Assembly: GCA_017442855.1 (NCBI GenBank) | Contig: JAFSPM010000026.1 | Coordinates: 87,725 to 151,724, forward strand | Reading direction: 5' to 3' | From: Bacteroidaceae bacterium | GTDB taxonomy: Bacteria; Bacteroidota; Bacteroidia; Bacteroidales; Bacteroidaceae | DNA length: 64,000 nt | In this document: positions 50,548 to 60,383 of the stretch, one piece after another | How positions within the stretch are numbered: the first letter of the stretch is position 1 | How the letters are laid out: each line of letters begins with the position of its first letter | Position numbers and translations under genes: made by a program | The notes under the pieces: generated by a model | The model's input: only the letters and a program-made list of their open reading frames with translations | What the model was told of the DNA's origin: nothing | Databases searched by the model: none

Positions 50548-51345
50548 ATGGGAATTATCAAGAAAGGTGTCCTGGGCGGTTTCTCAGGCAAGGTGGGCAC
50601 GGTGATAGGTGCCAAGTGGAAGTCGATAGACTACATGCGCAGTGTGGCGAGCAGTCATAACGACCGCAACTCGCTGGAGCAGCAGGTGCAGCGTGCCAAG
50701 TTCAGCATGGCGCAGGCTTTTGTACACGATGTGGTGGGCTTTGCCCGTGTGGGTTACGCTCCCTATACGTACAACCGCACGGCTGCCAACGCGCTGATGT
50801 CGTATGTGATGCGCCATGCCATGTCCGGCAGCGGTCTGGAGTGGGAGATTGACTTCTCTAAGGTGCTGGTGAGCCGTGGCGCCCTGACCACAGTGAGGGT
50901 GGCAAGCGGCAGCGTGAGCAACGACACATTGACGTGCACATGGACCGACAACAGCGGGCGCGGTGATGCCCGGGCTACCGATGTGGCAATGGTGCTGGTG
51001 TATAACAAGGCTACTGGCGAGGCGGAGTATGACACGCAGGCCGGACAGCGTGGTGACGGCACTTGTGAACTGGCGCTTCCCAGTGGGTGGGGGAATAATG
51101 ACCTGGCGGTGTATCTTGGTTTCCGCAAGGCTGATGGCAACGACTGTTCCGACAGCATCTGCCTGATAAACCAGGGTGCTGCCACCGGCTCTGCCTTTGG
51201 CTCTGGTGGCTCTTCTTCTTCGGGCACCAGTGGCGGCAGTGGTGCTGGCTCTGGCAGCGGTAGCGGCTCGGGATCTGGTAGCGGCTCTGGCTCCGACAAC
51301 ACTGGTGGCAACGATGGAGGCGACGGCGGCGACCTGCAGATTTAA
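50548..51345 (+). CDS. DUF6266 family protein
   Basis: 265 residues from the ATG at 50548 (MGIIKKGVLGGFSGKVGTVI), the characteristic DUF6266 start, followed by GAKWKSIDYMRS. The body is beta-rich (WEIDFSKVLVSRGALTTVRV; VASGSVSNDTLTCTWTDNSG). The last 50 residues are a low-complexity Gly/Ser tail. The frame is open from 50422 but the upstream part contains the promoter. The function is not known; the gene occupies the place often held by an HU-like protein in this module. Confidence 0.75.
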   Translation: MGIIKKGVLGGFSGKVGTVIGAKWKSIDYMRSVASSHNDRNSLEQQVQRAKFSMAQAFVHDVVGFARVGYAPYTYNRTAANALMSYVMRHAMSGSGLEWEIDFSKVLVSRGALTTVRVASGSVSNDTLTCTWTDNSGRGDARATDVAMVLVYNKATGEAEYDTQAGQRGDGTCELALPSGWGNNDLAVYLGFRKADGNDCSDSICLINQGAATGSAFGSGGSSSSGTSGGSGAGSGSGSGSGSGSGSGSDNTGGNDGGDGGDLQI

Positions 51346-51393
51346 TCAAAGTCTCAATTTTACTACGTAACAATTTTCAATTTAAAAAAGATT

Positions 51394-51507
51394 ATGAGTA
51401 AGAAAGTAAGCATTAACTGGAACATTATCATTCAGGCAGTATTGGCAGCCATTACATCGATTGCCAGTGCCATTACGTTGAACTCTTGCATTAACTGGCC
51501 GTTATGA
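51394..51507 (+). CDS. smalltalk protein
   Basis: 37 residues: MSKKVSINWNIIIQAVLAAI followed by a short helix and an NSC-containing end. Smalltalk proteins are tiny single-helix products found before amidase genes in Bacteroidales. Its stop overlaps the amidase start (ATGA), indicating coupled translation. Confidence 0.8.
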   Translation: MSKKVSINWNIIIQAVLAAITSIASAITLNSCINWPL

Positions 51508-51920
51508 GAACCATTACACTGATTATTATCCATTGCAGTGCGACGAGGGAAAACCAGCGTTACACTGCCGAGGACTGCAAACGTGATCACCTGAGCCGTC
51601 CGGGTTACAAGGATATTGGCTACCATTTCTATATCGAGCGGGATGGCAAGTTGGTGGAGGGCCGCCCTGTAGAGAAAATTGGTGCCCACTGCGAGTACCA
51701 CAACAAGCACTCGATAGGTATCTGTTTAGAGGGTGGGCTGGACAGTCAGGGGCGTTTTGCCGACACACGGACAGGCGGTCAGGAGATAACACTCATTGAT
51801 TTGCTGGCCAAGTTGAAAAATGACTATCCGCATGCCTTGATCGTGGCGCATCACGAGCTGAACTCCGACAAGCCGTGCCCGTGTTTCGATGTTTCGGAAT
51901 ACCGGCAGCTGTTTCCGTAA
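51504..51920 (+). CDS. N-acetylmuramoyl-L-alanine amidase (Amidase_2 fold)
   Basis: 138 residues. Zinc ligands: the first His in LIIIHCSATRENQ, the second in IVAHHELNSDKPCPCFDV; the GYHFYIERDGKLVEGRP block and GAHCEYHNKHSIGICLEGG are typical of T7-lysozyme-like amidases. It cleaves the amide bond between MurNAc and the stem peptide. There is no signal peptide, which is normal for this module. Confidence 0.9.
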   Translation: MRTITLIIIHCSATRENQRYTAEDCKRDHLSRPGYKDIGYHFYIERDGKLVEGRPVEKIGAHCEYHNKHSIGICLEGGLDSQGRFADTRTGGQEITLIDLLAKLKNDYPHALIVAHHELNSDKPCPCFDVSEYRQLFP

Positions 51921-51928
51921 TAATTAAA

Positions 51929-52030
51929 GCCTCCCCGCCATTCGGCGGGGAAGCCTTGATGCACTGGAATACCGCCAGTTGTTTCCTAAGCAATTTAAGA
52001 ACACCCTCGCCAGATTTGACGGTGAGGGTT
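51929..52030. terminator. terminator and decayed copy of the amidase 3' end with a second terminator
   Basis: GCCT-CCCCGCC-attc-GGCGGGG-AAGCC (51929-51955) forms a strong stem. The following ggaataccgccagttgtttc repeats, with changes, the last codons of the amidase (ggaataccggcagctgtttc), and then a second stem ACCCTCGCC...GGTGAGGGT appears (about 52003-52029). The gene end and its terminator were duplicated and have decayed. The stems can also end the convergent outer-membrane gene. Confidence 0.65.
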
Positions 52031-52077
52031 GTTTATGCTGTTACAGAGTAGCGGATCCTGTTTTAGATAACTAACAC

Positions 52078-54480
52078 TTAGAAATCTCTACCTTCAAACA
52101 AAGCTCCACTGCCTGTCGATGAACTGTGTTTGCCTCCTGCATTGAAGATGTAACTCAGCGAGAAAACGATGTTAGGATATTTAGGACGTACCCATGTTTC
52201 CGAATTCAAGCCAACGCTAGTTCTTCGGTTGTAATATTTAGCTGTATGGAACACATCGTTAGCTACAGCGGCAAATGCTAGTTTGCCTTTCATGAACTGC
52301 TGACGGAAGGCCAGGTTGAAGTAAACATAACCGTGTTCTTTCCCTTGTGTCAAGCTCTTTGGGCCGATAAAATGACCATCAAACTGTATGCGACTATCCT
52401 TGCCTAAAGAAAGCGAGTTAATCCAGCCAAGCTGATAAGTAAAACCATCAGCATCAGTACAACCTATATGCTGTGCCTTAAAATCATATTGGAACAGACT
52501 GCCATTGAGGGTAGTAGTCCACCACCGAGTAGTCTTGGCAACACCACTGAACTCCAAACCCCATTCAATCTGACGTCCAGCATTGACGTTCCTATCAAGT
52601 GTTACACCAGGTTCGTATGCTTCACGTACCCAGTCTACTACATCCTTACGATGGCGATAAAATCCTCCAAAAGAGATGCTGTGCCCGCCTTCGAAAGAGT
52701 TGCGGTAGTTCAGTTCTAATGAGTTGATGAATTCAGGACGGATGTCGGTACTGCCAATCTTACGGGTATAGTAGTCTTCATAAGTAATGTAAGGCTCTGT
52801 CTGCCAGATGCCCGGACGATTAGTACGACGAGAATAGCCCAACGTGAAAATGCCTCCTTTTCCTAAGTTGTAAGATAAATGAGCAGAGGGAAACAAATCC
52901 AAACGTTTCTTATCAAGATTTCCTCCTGGGACGGTTATCTCTACTAAGTCGATTACTCTTTCTGCACGAATGCCAGCATCGAATTCAAAGTTACCAAACT
53001 TGTCGTTCATCATTGCATATAATGCATGTATCTGGCGACGGTAATAAAATGGAGCATGCAAGTCATCCTGCCACTCAAAATCCTCCTTTTCTCTATCCCA
53101 GTACTTGATGTTGTACTCTCCGTGCTCGCTGTATGTGGAGTAGAAATAGCCACTCTCGAAATTACCCGTTGAACTGTATTTGTTACGATAGGTGAGGGTG
53201 AAATCACAATCCCAATGGTGCTCTTCCTCATAGCCTCGCGTACCTTCGTAACGCTTACCAGAAAGGTCGAACATATTACTTTCCGTATATTCCAACGAAT
53301 ACCAATCGTAACGGAAACGATTGACGGTTGATAGGTTACTGTGATCATTGATTTTCCAGTTCCAAGATAGTGCTGCTTGGAATAGGTTTTTTTTCAATTG
53401 ATAGCGGTCGTGGCTGTTGTAGGTAGCATCGTTCAGCACTTCGTCTCCTTGTAAGCGCAACTCATGGTAACACATATCACCACCTCTGGTAAATTTAGTC
53501 TGGCCAGCCTGTAAGTCGAGTGATAAGTTATGGTGCTTGCCGTCATTGTATTGCCACCCCGTTTTGCCTATGAACGAACGGTTTTCGCTGAATCGAGTAC
53601 CATCAGATTCTGAGGTAGTGGTAAAATCGTCCACCACAGTTTTCTTCTTTTGCTGGAAATTACTCTTTCCCATAATGTTGGTAGCCGTACCACCAACATA
53701 GAGAGTGTGTTTCCCTGTACGATAGTTCAGCAGAGCATCACCCGTCCATGTGCCTAACGTACTTCCTGAGGTGTTGAACATACCACTCCATCCATCACCG
53801 CTGGATCGCTTGGTAGTAATATTGATAATACCTACATCACCTTCCGCGCGATAGCGTGCAGAAGGAGTAGTTATTAACTCTATGTCTTCCACAGAGGCTG
53901 CTGGGATTTGTTGTAGGGCTTGGGTACCCGTAAGAGGACTGAGTTTGCCGTCTACATACACCAAAAAGTTGCTGCTGCCTCGGAAAGTGAGTCCGCCATC
54001 AGCATCCACCTGCACAGAAGGGGTGTTGGCCAAGATATCTACAGCCGTTCCACCCGAGGCACCCACAGCTGCTGATCCACTGATGCGCTGACGGTCCAGT
54101 TTATATACAATCTGGTTCTTTTCGCCAACAACAGTGACTTCGGAAAGGCCAGTAGCCAGTTCTTTGATAGCGATCGTACCTAGATCGATGGTCTGTCCTT
54201 CTGTAATAGTGAGTTTTTCGCTGATATAGGGGTCATAGCCTATCATGCGTACCATCACCAGTACATCGCCAGCAGGCACATTCTCAACGGTGAAGGAGCC
54301 GTCCACTACCATTCCAGATGCTACTACCTTGTCGTTGAGGTCGGATACGATTACATCAGCATAGTCTATGGCTTGCTGGGTGGTGGCATCCACCACCTTT
54401 CCCTTAATAATAGCAGATGATGCTGCATAGAGTGCACATTGAGTGCACCCTAACAGTATCATCAGTAATAACTTCTTCAT
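52078..54480 (-). CDS. TonB-dependent receptor-like outer membrane beta-barrel protein
   Basis: 800 residues. Signal peptide (LLLMILLGCTQCALYA), then a carboxypeptidase-regulatory-like domain (about 24-110: IIKGKVVDATTQQAIDYADV), a plug-like domain (about 125-225: DRQRISGSAAVGASGGTAVD, VYVDGKLSPLTG, IPAASVEDIELITTPSARY), and a barrel of the OMP_b-brl_3 type ending in an aromatic residue (FEGRDF). No SusD partner is adjacent, so it is not a standard glycan utilisation pair. The substrate is unknown. Confidence 0.85.
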   Translation of the reverse strand: MKKLLLMILLGCTQCALYAASSAIIKGKVVDATTQQAIDYADVIVSDLNDKVVASGMVVDGSFTVENVPAGDVLVMVRMIGYDPYISEKLTITEGQTIDLGTIAIKELATGLSEVTVVGEKNQIVYKLDRQRISGSAAVGASGGTAVDILANTPSVQVDADGGLTFRGSSNFLVYVDGKLSPLTGTQALQQIPAASVEDIELITTPSARYRAEGDVGIINITTKRSSGDGWSGMFNTSGSTLGTWTGDALLNYRTGKHTLYVGGTATNIMGKSNFQQKKKTVVDDFTTTSESDGTRFSENRSFIGKTGWQYNDGKHHNLSLDLQAGQTKFTRGGDMCYHELRLQGDEVLNDATYNSHDRYQLKKNLFQAALSWNWKINDHSNLSTVNRFRYDWYSLEYTESNMFDLSGKRYEGTRGYEEEHHWDCDFTLTYRNKYSSTGNFESGYFYSTYSEHGEYNIKYWDREKEDFEWQDDLHAPFYYRRQIHALYAMMNDKFGNFEFDAGIRAERVIDLVEITVPGGNLDKKRLDLFPSAHLSYNLGKGGIFTLGYSRRTNRPGIWQTEPYITYEDYYTRKIGSTDIRPEFINSLELNYRNSFEGGHSISFGGFYRHRKDVVDWVREAYEPGVTLDRNVNAGRQIEWGLEFSGVAKTTRWWTTTLNGSLFQYDFKAQHIGCTDADGFTYQLGWINSLSLGKDSRIQFDGHFIGPKSLTQGKEHGYVYFNLAFRQQFMKGKLAFAAVANDVFHTAKYYNRRTSVGLNSETWVRPKYPNIVFSLSYIFNAGGKHSSSTGSGALFEGRDF

Positions 54481-54519
54481 GATTTATTCTTTTTCTTTCT
54501 TCGTGATTATTGGCTGGTC

Positions 54520-55101
54520 TTAAAACTCCACTTTTGGAGCCTGACTAGCACCTGCGTCAGCTTCAAAGTAAGCACGCTGTGTGAAGCCCAGCATACCAGC
54601 AAACAAGTTCTTGGGGAACGTGCGGATGGTAGTGTTATACTTCTGAGCCTCCTTGTTGAAATTAGTACGTGCCACGTTGATGCGGTTTTCTGTACCCTCC
54701 AGTTGAGCCTGCAATTCCTTGAACTGTTCACTTGCTTTCAAATCAGGATAGCTCTCAGAAATAGCGATTAGTCTGCCCAGTGCAGAAGCGAGCTCGCCTT
54801 GTGCTTGCTGGAACTCCTGCAATTTCTCAGGGGTAACGTTCGATGGGTCAATGGTAATGGAAGTAGCTTTGCTACGAGCATTCACCACAGCCTCGAATGT
54901 AGATTGCTCGTGTTGGGCATACCCCTTCACGGTATTCACCAAATTAGGAATCAGGTCAGCGCGACGCTGATACTGGGTCTCTACATTGGCCCACGCTGTG
55001 TTTACACCTTCGTCAAGACCAACCATACCATTATAAACGCTAACGAGCCAGAAGGCAATTACTGCAATGACTGCTATCAGTCCAATAGTTGATTTCTTCA
55101 T
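54520..55101 (-). CDS. LemA family protein
   Basis: 193 residues. One N-terminal membrane segment (IGLIAVIAVIAFWLVSVY) and the LemA coiled-coil with NTAWANVETQYQRRADLIPN followed by LVNTVKGYA. The NPxxIxxFPxNLxA-like end is TTIRTFPKNLFAGMLGFTQR. LemA proteins are membrane-anchored helical proteins of unclear role and are often next to TPM-domain genes, as here. Confidence 0.93.
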   Translation of the reverse strand: MKKSTIGLIAVIAVIAFWLVSVYNGMVGLDEGVNTAWANVETQYQRRADLIPNLVNTVKGYAQHEQSTFEAVVNARSKATSITIDPSNVTPEKLQEFQQAQGELASALGRLIAISESYPDLKASEQFKELQAQLEGTENRINVARTNFNKEAQKYNTTIRTFPKNLFAGMLGFTQRAYFEADAGASQAPKVEF

Positions 55102-55139
55102 CTTATTTAAATTTAAACATTATATCTCATAACTACTTA

Positions 55140-56051
55140 TCAGAAGCGAGATCCGGCACCTCCACCGCCTCCCATGCCTCCGCCAAAGCTACCACCAATG
55201 CGGCCTCCACTACCGAATCCTCTGCCGCCTCCACCCATGATGATGGGACCACCACCGCCATTCTCTACGCTGTTGTAGGTGGTGCGCTTGCGCTTCACTA
55301 CATGTCCGCAGTTGCTGCAAACCCAAGTCACTTCATAGGTCTTTGAGGCTTTGCTGCTATAGAGTAGTTTGGTAGATTCCTGCTTTAGTGTATATTGTCC
55401 GCATGATGTGCATTTGCGCTGATATCTATCTGAGAGCCAGGCAAAGAATATCAGGATACCAGAGAAGCCGAAGGTTAAAAAAAGGAATGCCAGCAGACCA
55501 AACCACCCGCCATCTTCTTCTTCCTCTCTCTCCATCGAACCGTCCAAGCGCCCCACTACTTTGGTCATACCAGCCACCATACCCTCATCCCAATTGTTGT
55601 CTTTCAGATAGGGTATCATGTCTTTTACTTGTATGCGTTTGCAGATAGCGTCTGGCAGGTCACCTTCCAGTCCGTAGCCTGTGTAGAACTGGATAGCGCG
55701 TTGGTCCACCACTAACAGCACAACCAATCCGTTGTCTTTCCCTTTCTTACCTACGCCCCAACTGTTCAGCAACTCGTGGCAAAAATCGAATGGATCTACC
55801 TCGCCGATGGAAGGCAAAGCTGCTACCACTGTTTCTATGCCAGTCTTCTCTTCTAATTGATAGAGCATAGCGTCAATACTGTCGGTGGCAGCTTGGGATA
55901 AAATGCCAGAGGGATTGCATACATATTTAGTACGATCCTGTAAGTGAACTTTTGGTAGATTGTCGGGTGTAAAAACCTTCTGCGCACTTATGCTCAAAGC
56001 GCACAGAAATCCCGCCAAACCTATGATGAGTGTCCTAATTTTCATAGCCAT
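55140..56051 (-). CDS. TPM domain protein (YgcG family)
   Basis: 303 residues: signal peptide (LIIGLAGFLCALSISAQ), TPM domain (about 35-165, with DRTKYVCNPSGILSQAATDS and VVAALPSIGEVDPFDFCHEL), a transmembrane helix (about 185-207), a CxxC...CxxC zinc-ribbon-like segment (CTSCGQYTL; WVCSNCGHVV) and a Gly-rich tail ending AGSRF. Partner of the lemA-like gene 38 bases downstream. Confidence 0.85.
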   Translation of the reverse strand: MAMKIRTLIIGLAGFLCALSISAQKVFTPDNLPKVHLQDRTKYVCNPSGILSQAATDSIDAMLYQLEEKTGIETVVAALPSIGEVDPFDFCHELLNSWGVGKKGKDNGLVVLLVVDQRAIQFYTGYGLEGDLPDAICKRIQVKDMIPYLKDNNWDEGMVAGMTKVVGRLDGSMEREEEEDGGWFGLLAFLFLTFGFSGILIFFAWLSDRYQRKCTSCGQYTLKQESTKLLYSSKASKTYEVTWVCSNCGHVVKRKRTTYNSVENGGGGPIIMGGGGRGFGSGGRIGGSFGGGMGGGGGAGSRF

Positions 56052-56067
56052 TCTCAGTTTAACGGGC

Positions 56068-56075
56068 TAAAGATA
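56068..56075 (-). promoter_or_regulatory. -7-like box for the TPM/LemA genes
   Basis: Minus strand TATCTTTA, one base off TAnnTTTG, about 20 bases before the TPM gene start. Confidence 0.45.
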
Positions 56076-56086
56076 CGAAAAAAAAA

Positions 56087-57085
56087 TTAGTTGATATACT
56101 TTTCTATAAAATTCTGTACTCTTTGGGTGTATTCTTCAGGATAATCGAAGTAAGAACGGGCATGTCTAGCCCCTGGTACTAGCCAAATCTCTTTGGGCTC
56201 AGGTTTTGCCTCATAAAGTGGATGCACCATCCAGGTGGGCACAAAGTTGTCGTTGTCACCATGAATGAAAAACATAGGCAAATGACTCTTTTTTACCATC
56301 TCTAAGGGTGATGCCTCTTGGAACGTCCAACCGTGAATTACCCCACACCACCAGCTGGCCAAAGGTAGCACCCACTGCATCAAAGGTTCATCGTGCTGGT
56401 CGCCAGACATCTCGTCCATTACGCTGGTATAGCCACAGTCCTCAATATAAGCTTTGACGTAGGGCTTCTGTGGTTCGCCACTTACACACATTGCGGTAGC
56501 TGCTCCCATCGATGTGCCGTGAATCACCATTTGCGTGTCGCCTATTTTGTTGCCCAAGCTGTCTCTGGGGGCAAAGATATTGTTGGCCACATCCAGCCAC
56601 TCTATCACATCCAGGCGGTCAAACCACCCCATCTGTGCATACTTGCCTTCGCTGAGGCCGTGCCCGTTGAGGTCGGGCAAGAACATATTGTATCCTAGGT
56701 CATGTTGGAACATATAGCCGTAGCGCATCATGCGCACAGCACTATCTGTCCATCCATGAATAATAAAGGCTGTCTTGTCGGTAGGCTGGTCGGCTGCTGC
56801 ATATACAGCATGCAAACGTCTGCCGTCGTTGGCTATGATGAAAGTGTCACGCAAGGCACCTTTGGAGCACAAATCTTCTACCCACGCTTTAGCTGGGGGT
56901 AATTCCTCAAAGAGTTGGGCATAGGCTTTCTCTGGGTTGTGTGAAACCTCACGATTAGGATTCACCAACATGTTTACAGCCATATTGGCGATAATGAGTG
57001 GTACTACTATAATAATGATTATCAGTACACTTGCCAAGAATACTACAACTCTTTTCTTTTTCTTCCCCAATTTTCTGTCCTCCAT
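56087..57085 (-). CDS. alpha/beta hydrolase with N-terminal membrane anchor
   Basis: 332 residues from the ATG at 57085 (MEDRKLGKKKKRVVVFLASV), which overlaps the aroE stop as TAATG; the ATG at 57106 lies within aroE. One transmembrane helix follows the basic start. The hydrolase fold is shown by the oxyanion region FIIHGWTDSA, the nucleophile elbow HGTSMGAATAM, the acid in FIHGDNDNFVPTWM and the final histidine in GARHARSY. The substrate is unknown; similar proteins are annotated as peptidases or esterases acting at the membrane. Confidence 0.85.
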   Translation of the reverse strand: MEDRKLGKKKKRVVVFLASVLIIIIIVVPLIIANMAVNMLVNPNREVSHNPEKAYAQLFEELPPAKAWVEDLCSKGALRDTFIIANDGRRLHAVYAAADQPTDKTAFIIHGWTDSAVRMMRYGYMFQHDLGYNMFLPDLNGHGLSEGKYAQMGWFDRLDVIEWLDVANNIFAPRDSLGNKIGDTQMVIHGTSMGAATAMCVSGEPQKPYVKAYIEDCGYTSVMDEMSGDQHDEPLMQWVLPLASWWCGVIHGWTFQEASPLEMVKKSHLPMFFIHGDNDNFVPTWMVHPLYEAKPEPKEIWLVPGARHARSYFDYPEEYTQRVQNFIEKYIN

Positions 57086-57831
57086 TATTTTTGCCAAATA
57101 TTCCAAGCTTCAAATGCTTGCAGCAGCAACATCTCCAGTCCGTTCTTTACCATAGCCCCCTGCTTTTTCCCGTTTTTCATGAACAGGGTCTCGTCAGGAT
57201 TATAGAGCAAGTCGTACAGCAGATGTTTGGGGGTCAGCAATTCGTATGGAATGTCTGGACACTCGTTGATTTTGGGATACATACCCAAAGGGGTGCAGTT
57301 TACAATCACATGGTGCGTGTCCATAATTTCGGGTGTCAGGTCGCTGTAGTTGATGAGATGGTCACCTTTCTTGTTGCGCGACACAAACGTACTCTCAATG
57401 CCCAAATCCTGCAGGCCACAGTAAATGGCTTTGGAGGCTCCACCTGTACCGAGTATCAACGCCTTTTGATGGTGGTCAGCAATAAACGGCTCGATAGACT
57501 GGGTAAAGCCAACAATGTCGGAATTATATCCCACCAGTTTGGTCTTCTTGCTGGTTCTGACGATTTTGATTACATTCACAGCACCAATTCGTTTGGCCGT
57601 ATCTTTGTCAAGCTCGTCTAAATAAGGAATCACCTGCTCTTTGTAAGGGATGGTGACATTCAATCCCTTGAGGTTGTCGTTTTTCTCAACAACCTCCCTG
57701 AACTCTTCGATGCTGGGAATCTCAAAATTTACATACTCAGCATCAATGCCTTCAGCTTCAAACTTCTCGTTGAAATATCCTTTGGAGAAGGAATGTCCCA
57801 ACGGATAACCTATCAATCCGTAAATATCCAT
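57085..57831 (-). CDS. aroE: shikimate dehydrogenase
   Basis: 248 residues, short form. It reduces 3-dehydroshikimate with NADPH in aromatic amino acid synthesis. Substrate-binding GYPLGHSFSKGYFNEKF and NVTIPYKEQVIPYLDEL (catalytic Lys), the nucleotide loop LGTGGASKAIYCGL and NCTPLGMYPKINECPDIPYE are all present. One base separates its start from the purC stop. Confidence 0.95.
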   Translation of the reverse strand: MDIYGLIGYPLGHSFSKGYFNEKFEAEGIDAEYVNFEIPSIEEFREVVEKNDNLKGLNVTIPYKEQVIPYLDELDKDTAKRIGAVNVIKIVRTSKKTKLVGYNSDIVGFTQSIEPFIADHHQKALILGTGGASKAIYCGLQDLGIESTFVSRNKKGDHLINYSDLTPEIMDTHHVIVNCTPLGMYPKINECPDIPYELLTPKHLLYDLLYNPDETLFMKNGKKQGAMVKNGLEMLLLQAFEAWNIWQK

Positions 57832-57832
57832 T

Positions 57833-58774
57833 TTATATTTCTTTCAACACGTTCTTTTCAATTCGATCCAACACGTCACCTGTTGCTTTTTCTTTCAGGA
57901 AGTGCTCACCTGTAATGTGCTCATACAGTTCAATGTAGCGATTACTGATAGAAGTTACTATCTCATCTGTCATAGGTGGTACCTGTTGTCCAGCTTTTCC
58001 CTGGAAACCATTGTCCATCAGCCACTCGCGAACAAATTCCTTAGAGAGTTGTTTCTGTGGTTCACCTTTAGCAAACTTCTCTGCATATCCATCAGCATAG
58101 AAATAGCGGCTGGAGTCTGGGGTATGAATCTCATCCATTAAGTAGATGACGCCATTGTGCTTACCAAACTCATACTTGGTATCTACCAGGATTAAACCGC
58201 GTTTAGCCGCAATCTCTGTACCGCGTTGGAACAATGCCAATGTATATTTCTCCAATAAGGCATATTCCTCAGGAGTAGCCAAGCCCTTGGCCAAGATCTC
58301 TTCTTTGGAGATATCGGCATCGTGCTCGCCAATTTCGGCTTTAGTGGTAGGAGTGATGATAGGGGTAGGGAATTTCTCGTTCTCCCGCATACCTTCAGGC
58401 AGTTTTACGCCACATATCTCACGCACACCACTCTTGTATGCACGCCATGCACTGCCACAGAGGTAGCCGCGTACAATCATCTCAACAGGGAAACCTTCAC
58501 ACATCACGCCCACCGTTACCATGGGGTCAGGAGAGGAGAGTTTCCAGTTGGGACAGATGTCAGCTGTTGCATCCAGGAATTTTGATGCAATCTGGTTCAA
58601 TACCTGTCCTTTGAATGGAATGCCTTTCGGCAAGATCACGTCGAAAGCTGAAATACGGTCGGTAGCCACCATCACCAGTTTTTCGTCATTGATGTTATAT
58701 ACGTCACGCACCTTTCCGTGGTACACACTTTTCTGTCCGGGAAAGTTGAAGTCAGTTTTTGTTAATGCTTTCAT
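57833..58774 (-). CDS. purC: phosphoribosylaminoimidazole-succinocarboxamide synthase
   Basis: 313 residues from the ATG at 58774 ([20 protein letters not shown]). SAICAR synthase joins CAIR and aspartate using ATP. Typical motifs: [20 protein letters not shown] followed by [45 protein letters not shown] and the metal-site [15 protein letters not shown]. The start overlaps the end of phoH by 23 bases. Confidence 0.96.
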   Translation of the reverse strand: MKALTKTDFNFPGQKSVYHGKVRDVYNINDEKLVMVATDRISAFDVILPKGIPFKGQVLNQIASKFLDATADICPNWKLSSPDPMVTVGVMCEGFPVEMIVRGYLCGSAWRAYKSGVREICGVKLPEGMRENEKFPTPIITPTTKAEIGEHDADISKEEILAKGLATPEEYALLEKYTLALFQRGTEIAAKRGLILVDTKYEFGKHNGVIYLMDEIHTPDSSRYFYADGYAEKFAKGEPQKQLSKEFVREWLMDNGFQGKAGQQVPPMTDEIVTSISNRYIELYEHITGEHFLKEKATGDVLDRIEKNVLKEI

Positions 58775-59738
58775 TATCTTTGTCTTTAAGTACGTTTTTC
58801 TTCTCTTTGTCAAACCTGTCGTAAGCCTCTACGATGCGTTCCACCAGCTTATGGCGCACGATGTCTTTCTGGTTCATCTCAATCACCGATATGCCTTTCA
58901 CGCCCTTGAGGATGTGCAACGCCTGCACCAAACCCGAGGTCTGCGAGGGTGGGAGGTCAATTTGCGTCATATCGCCCGTAATGATCATCTTGGTGTTCAT
59001 ACCCATACGGGTAAGGAACATCTTGATTTGCTGTGTGGTGGTGTTTTGTGCTTCGTCCAATATCACCACTGCATCGCTCAGGGTTCTGCCTCGCATGAAT
59101 GCCAACGGAGCAATCTGAATGACATTGGTCTCCATATACTCCTGCAGTTTTACAGCTGGTATCATGTCCTGCAAAGCGTCATACAGCGGTTGCAGATAGG
59201 GGTCAATCTTTTCCTTCATGTCACCAGGCAGGAAGCCCAATTTCTCGCCGGCTTCCACAGCAGGACGGCAGAGCACAATCTTGCGCTTCTCCTTGTTCTT
59301 CAGGGCGCGCACCGCCAAGGCGATGGCCGTATAGGTTTTTCCTGAGCCTGCAGGACCTACGGCAAAGGTGAGGTCGCTGTTGTTGAACGCCTCTACCAAC
59401 TTCATCTGGTTCTCACTGCGAGGGATGATGGGCTTGCCCACCACACTGAACACAATGACGTTGCCCGACTTCTCCGCTTGCGGCGCATTACCTTTTATTA
59501 TATCTATAATAACTTCTTCTTTCAGTGAATTGAATTCGGTGCAGTATTTCTGAAGTTTGATGATATTTTCCTCGAATGCACACAGCTCCTCTTCGTCGCC
59601 CAGCACTTTGATGACATTGCCCCTGGCAATGATGCGCAGCTTAGGGTAGAGTGCCTTGATGAGCTGCATGTTGGTGTTGTTGACACCGTAGAAAATGATA
59701 GGATCTACATCCTCGAGTACAATCAGTTTTTCAATCAT
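58752..59738 (-). CDS. PhoH family ATPase
   Basis: 328 residues. Walker A is [15 protein letters not shown] (about 135); Walker B is [20 protein letters not shown]. The segment [20 protein letters not shown] is the PhoH signature. An N-terminal KH-like part (about 1-100) precedes it. PhoH-like proteins act in RNA metabolism and ribosome maturation. A -7 box lies 27 bases upstream. Confidence 0.92.
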   Translation of the reverse strand: MIEKLIVLEDVDPIIFYGVNNTNMQLIKALYPKLRIIARGNVIKVLGDEEELCAFEENIIKLQKYCTEFNSLKEEVIIDIIKGNAPQAEKSGNVIVFSVVGKPIIPRSENQMKLVEAFNNSDLTFAVGPAGSGKTYTAIALAVRALKNKEKRKIVLCRPAVEAGEKLGFLPGDMKEKIDPYLQPLYDALQDMIPAVKLQEYMETNVIQIAPLAFMRGRTLSDAVVILDEAQNTTTQQIKMFLTRMGMNTKMIITGDMTQIDLPPSQTSGLVQALHILKGVKGISVIEMNQKDIVRHKLVERIVEAYDRFDKEKKNVLKDKDNESINKN

Positions 59739-59764
59739 TCAAACAATAATGGTTATTATGGTTG

Positions 59765-59772
59765 CAAAGTTA
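59765..59772 (-). promoter_or_regulatory. -7 box of the phoH-purC-aroE operon
   Basis: Minus strand TAACTTTG, matching TAnnTTTG, in the 39-base gap between the M23 gene and phoH. Confidence 0.6.
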
Positions 59773-59777
59773 GCGTT

Positions 59778-60383
59778 TTATTTCACTTTTTTTACCTTGA
59801 TGCCACTCTTTTTTTTCGATATTTTCAGACAATCTTTCCTTAAAGAGTGGTTTTCGAAGTCAAAGAGCAGGTTGGGGTCGAAATGTTGGTTGTCAATACG
59901 CGTTTCGAAGTGCAGGTGGTCGCCTGTAGCCCTGCCCGTACGCCCCTCTAACGAAAGTGGTGTGCCTGCTTTTACCAGGTCGCCTTTCTTCACCAGGTTC
60001 TTTGAGTTGTGACTATAGAGTGTCTCCAAACCGTTATGATGGCGCACAATCACGCAGTTGCCATAGTCGGCAAACCATTGTGACATCACCACTTCACCGT
60101 CGAAGGCACAGCGAATGGTGTCGTTGGCAAAGGTCTTGATGTCCCATCCTGAGTGCATCCTGCCGTCTCTTGTTCCATAGCGCGACATGATGCGACAATC
60201 AGGCAGTGGGAAACAGAAACCTTCTTCCAATAGGTCCATCGGACAAATGATCAACTCTTGCTTGTCGATCAACTGACTCGACTGGGTGATTTTGATGTGA
60301 TTCACCCCCACGTCATAATAATCCTGTGCCCATGCCACCAATGGCAAGAACAAGGTAAGTAATATGACCGTCAGTTTTTTCAT
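59778..60383 (-). CDS. M23 family metallopeptidase (LytM-like)
   Basis: 201 residues with a signal peptide (VILLTLFLPLVAWAQ). Peptidase M23 zinc motifs are visible: RYGTRDGRMHSGWDIKTFAN (HxxxD) and GDHLHFETRID (HxH), with SHNSKNLVKKGDLVKAGTPL between. It should cleave peptide crosslinks in the periplasm or regulate such cleavage. The start shares one base with the stop of the upstream gene. Confidence 0.9.
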   Translation of the reverse strand: MKKLTVILLTLFLPLVAWAQDYYDVGVNHIKITQSSQLIDKQELIICPMDLLEEGFCFPLPDCRIMSRYGTRDGRMHSGWDIKTFANDTIRCAFDGEVVMSQWFADYGNCVIVRHHNGLETLYSHNSKNLVKKGDLVKAGTPLSLEGRTGRATGDHLHFETRIDNQHFDPNLLFDFENHSLRKDCLKISKKKSGIKVKKVK

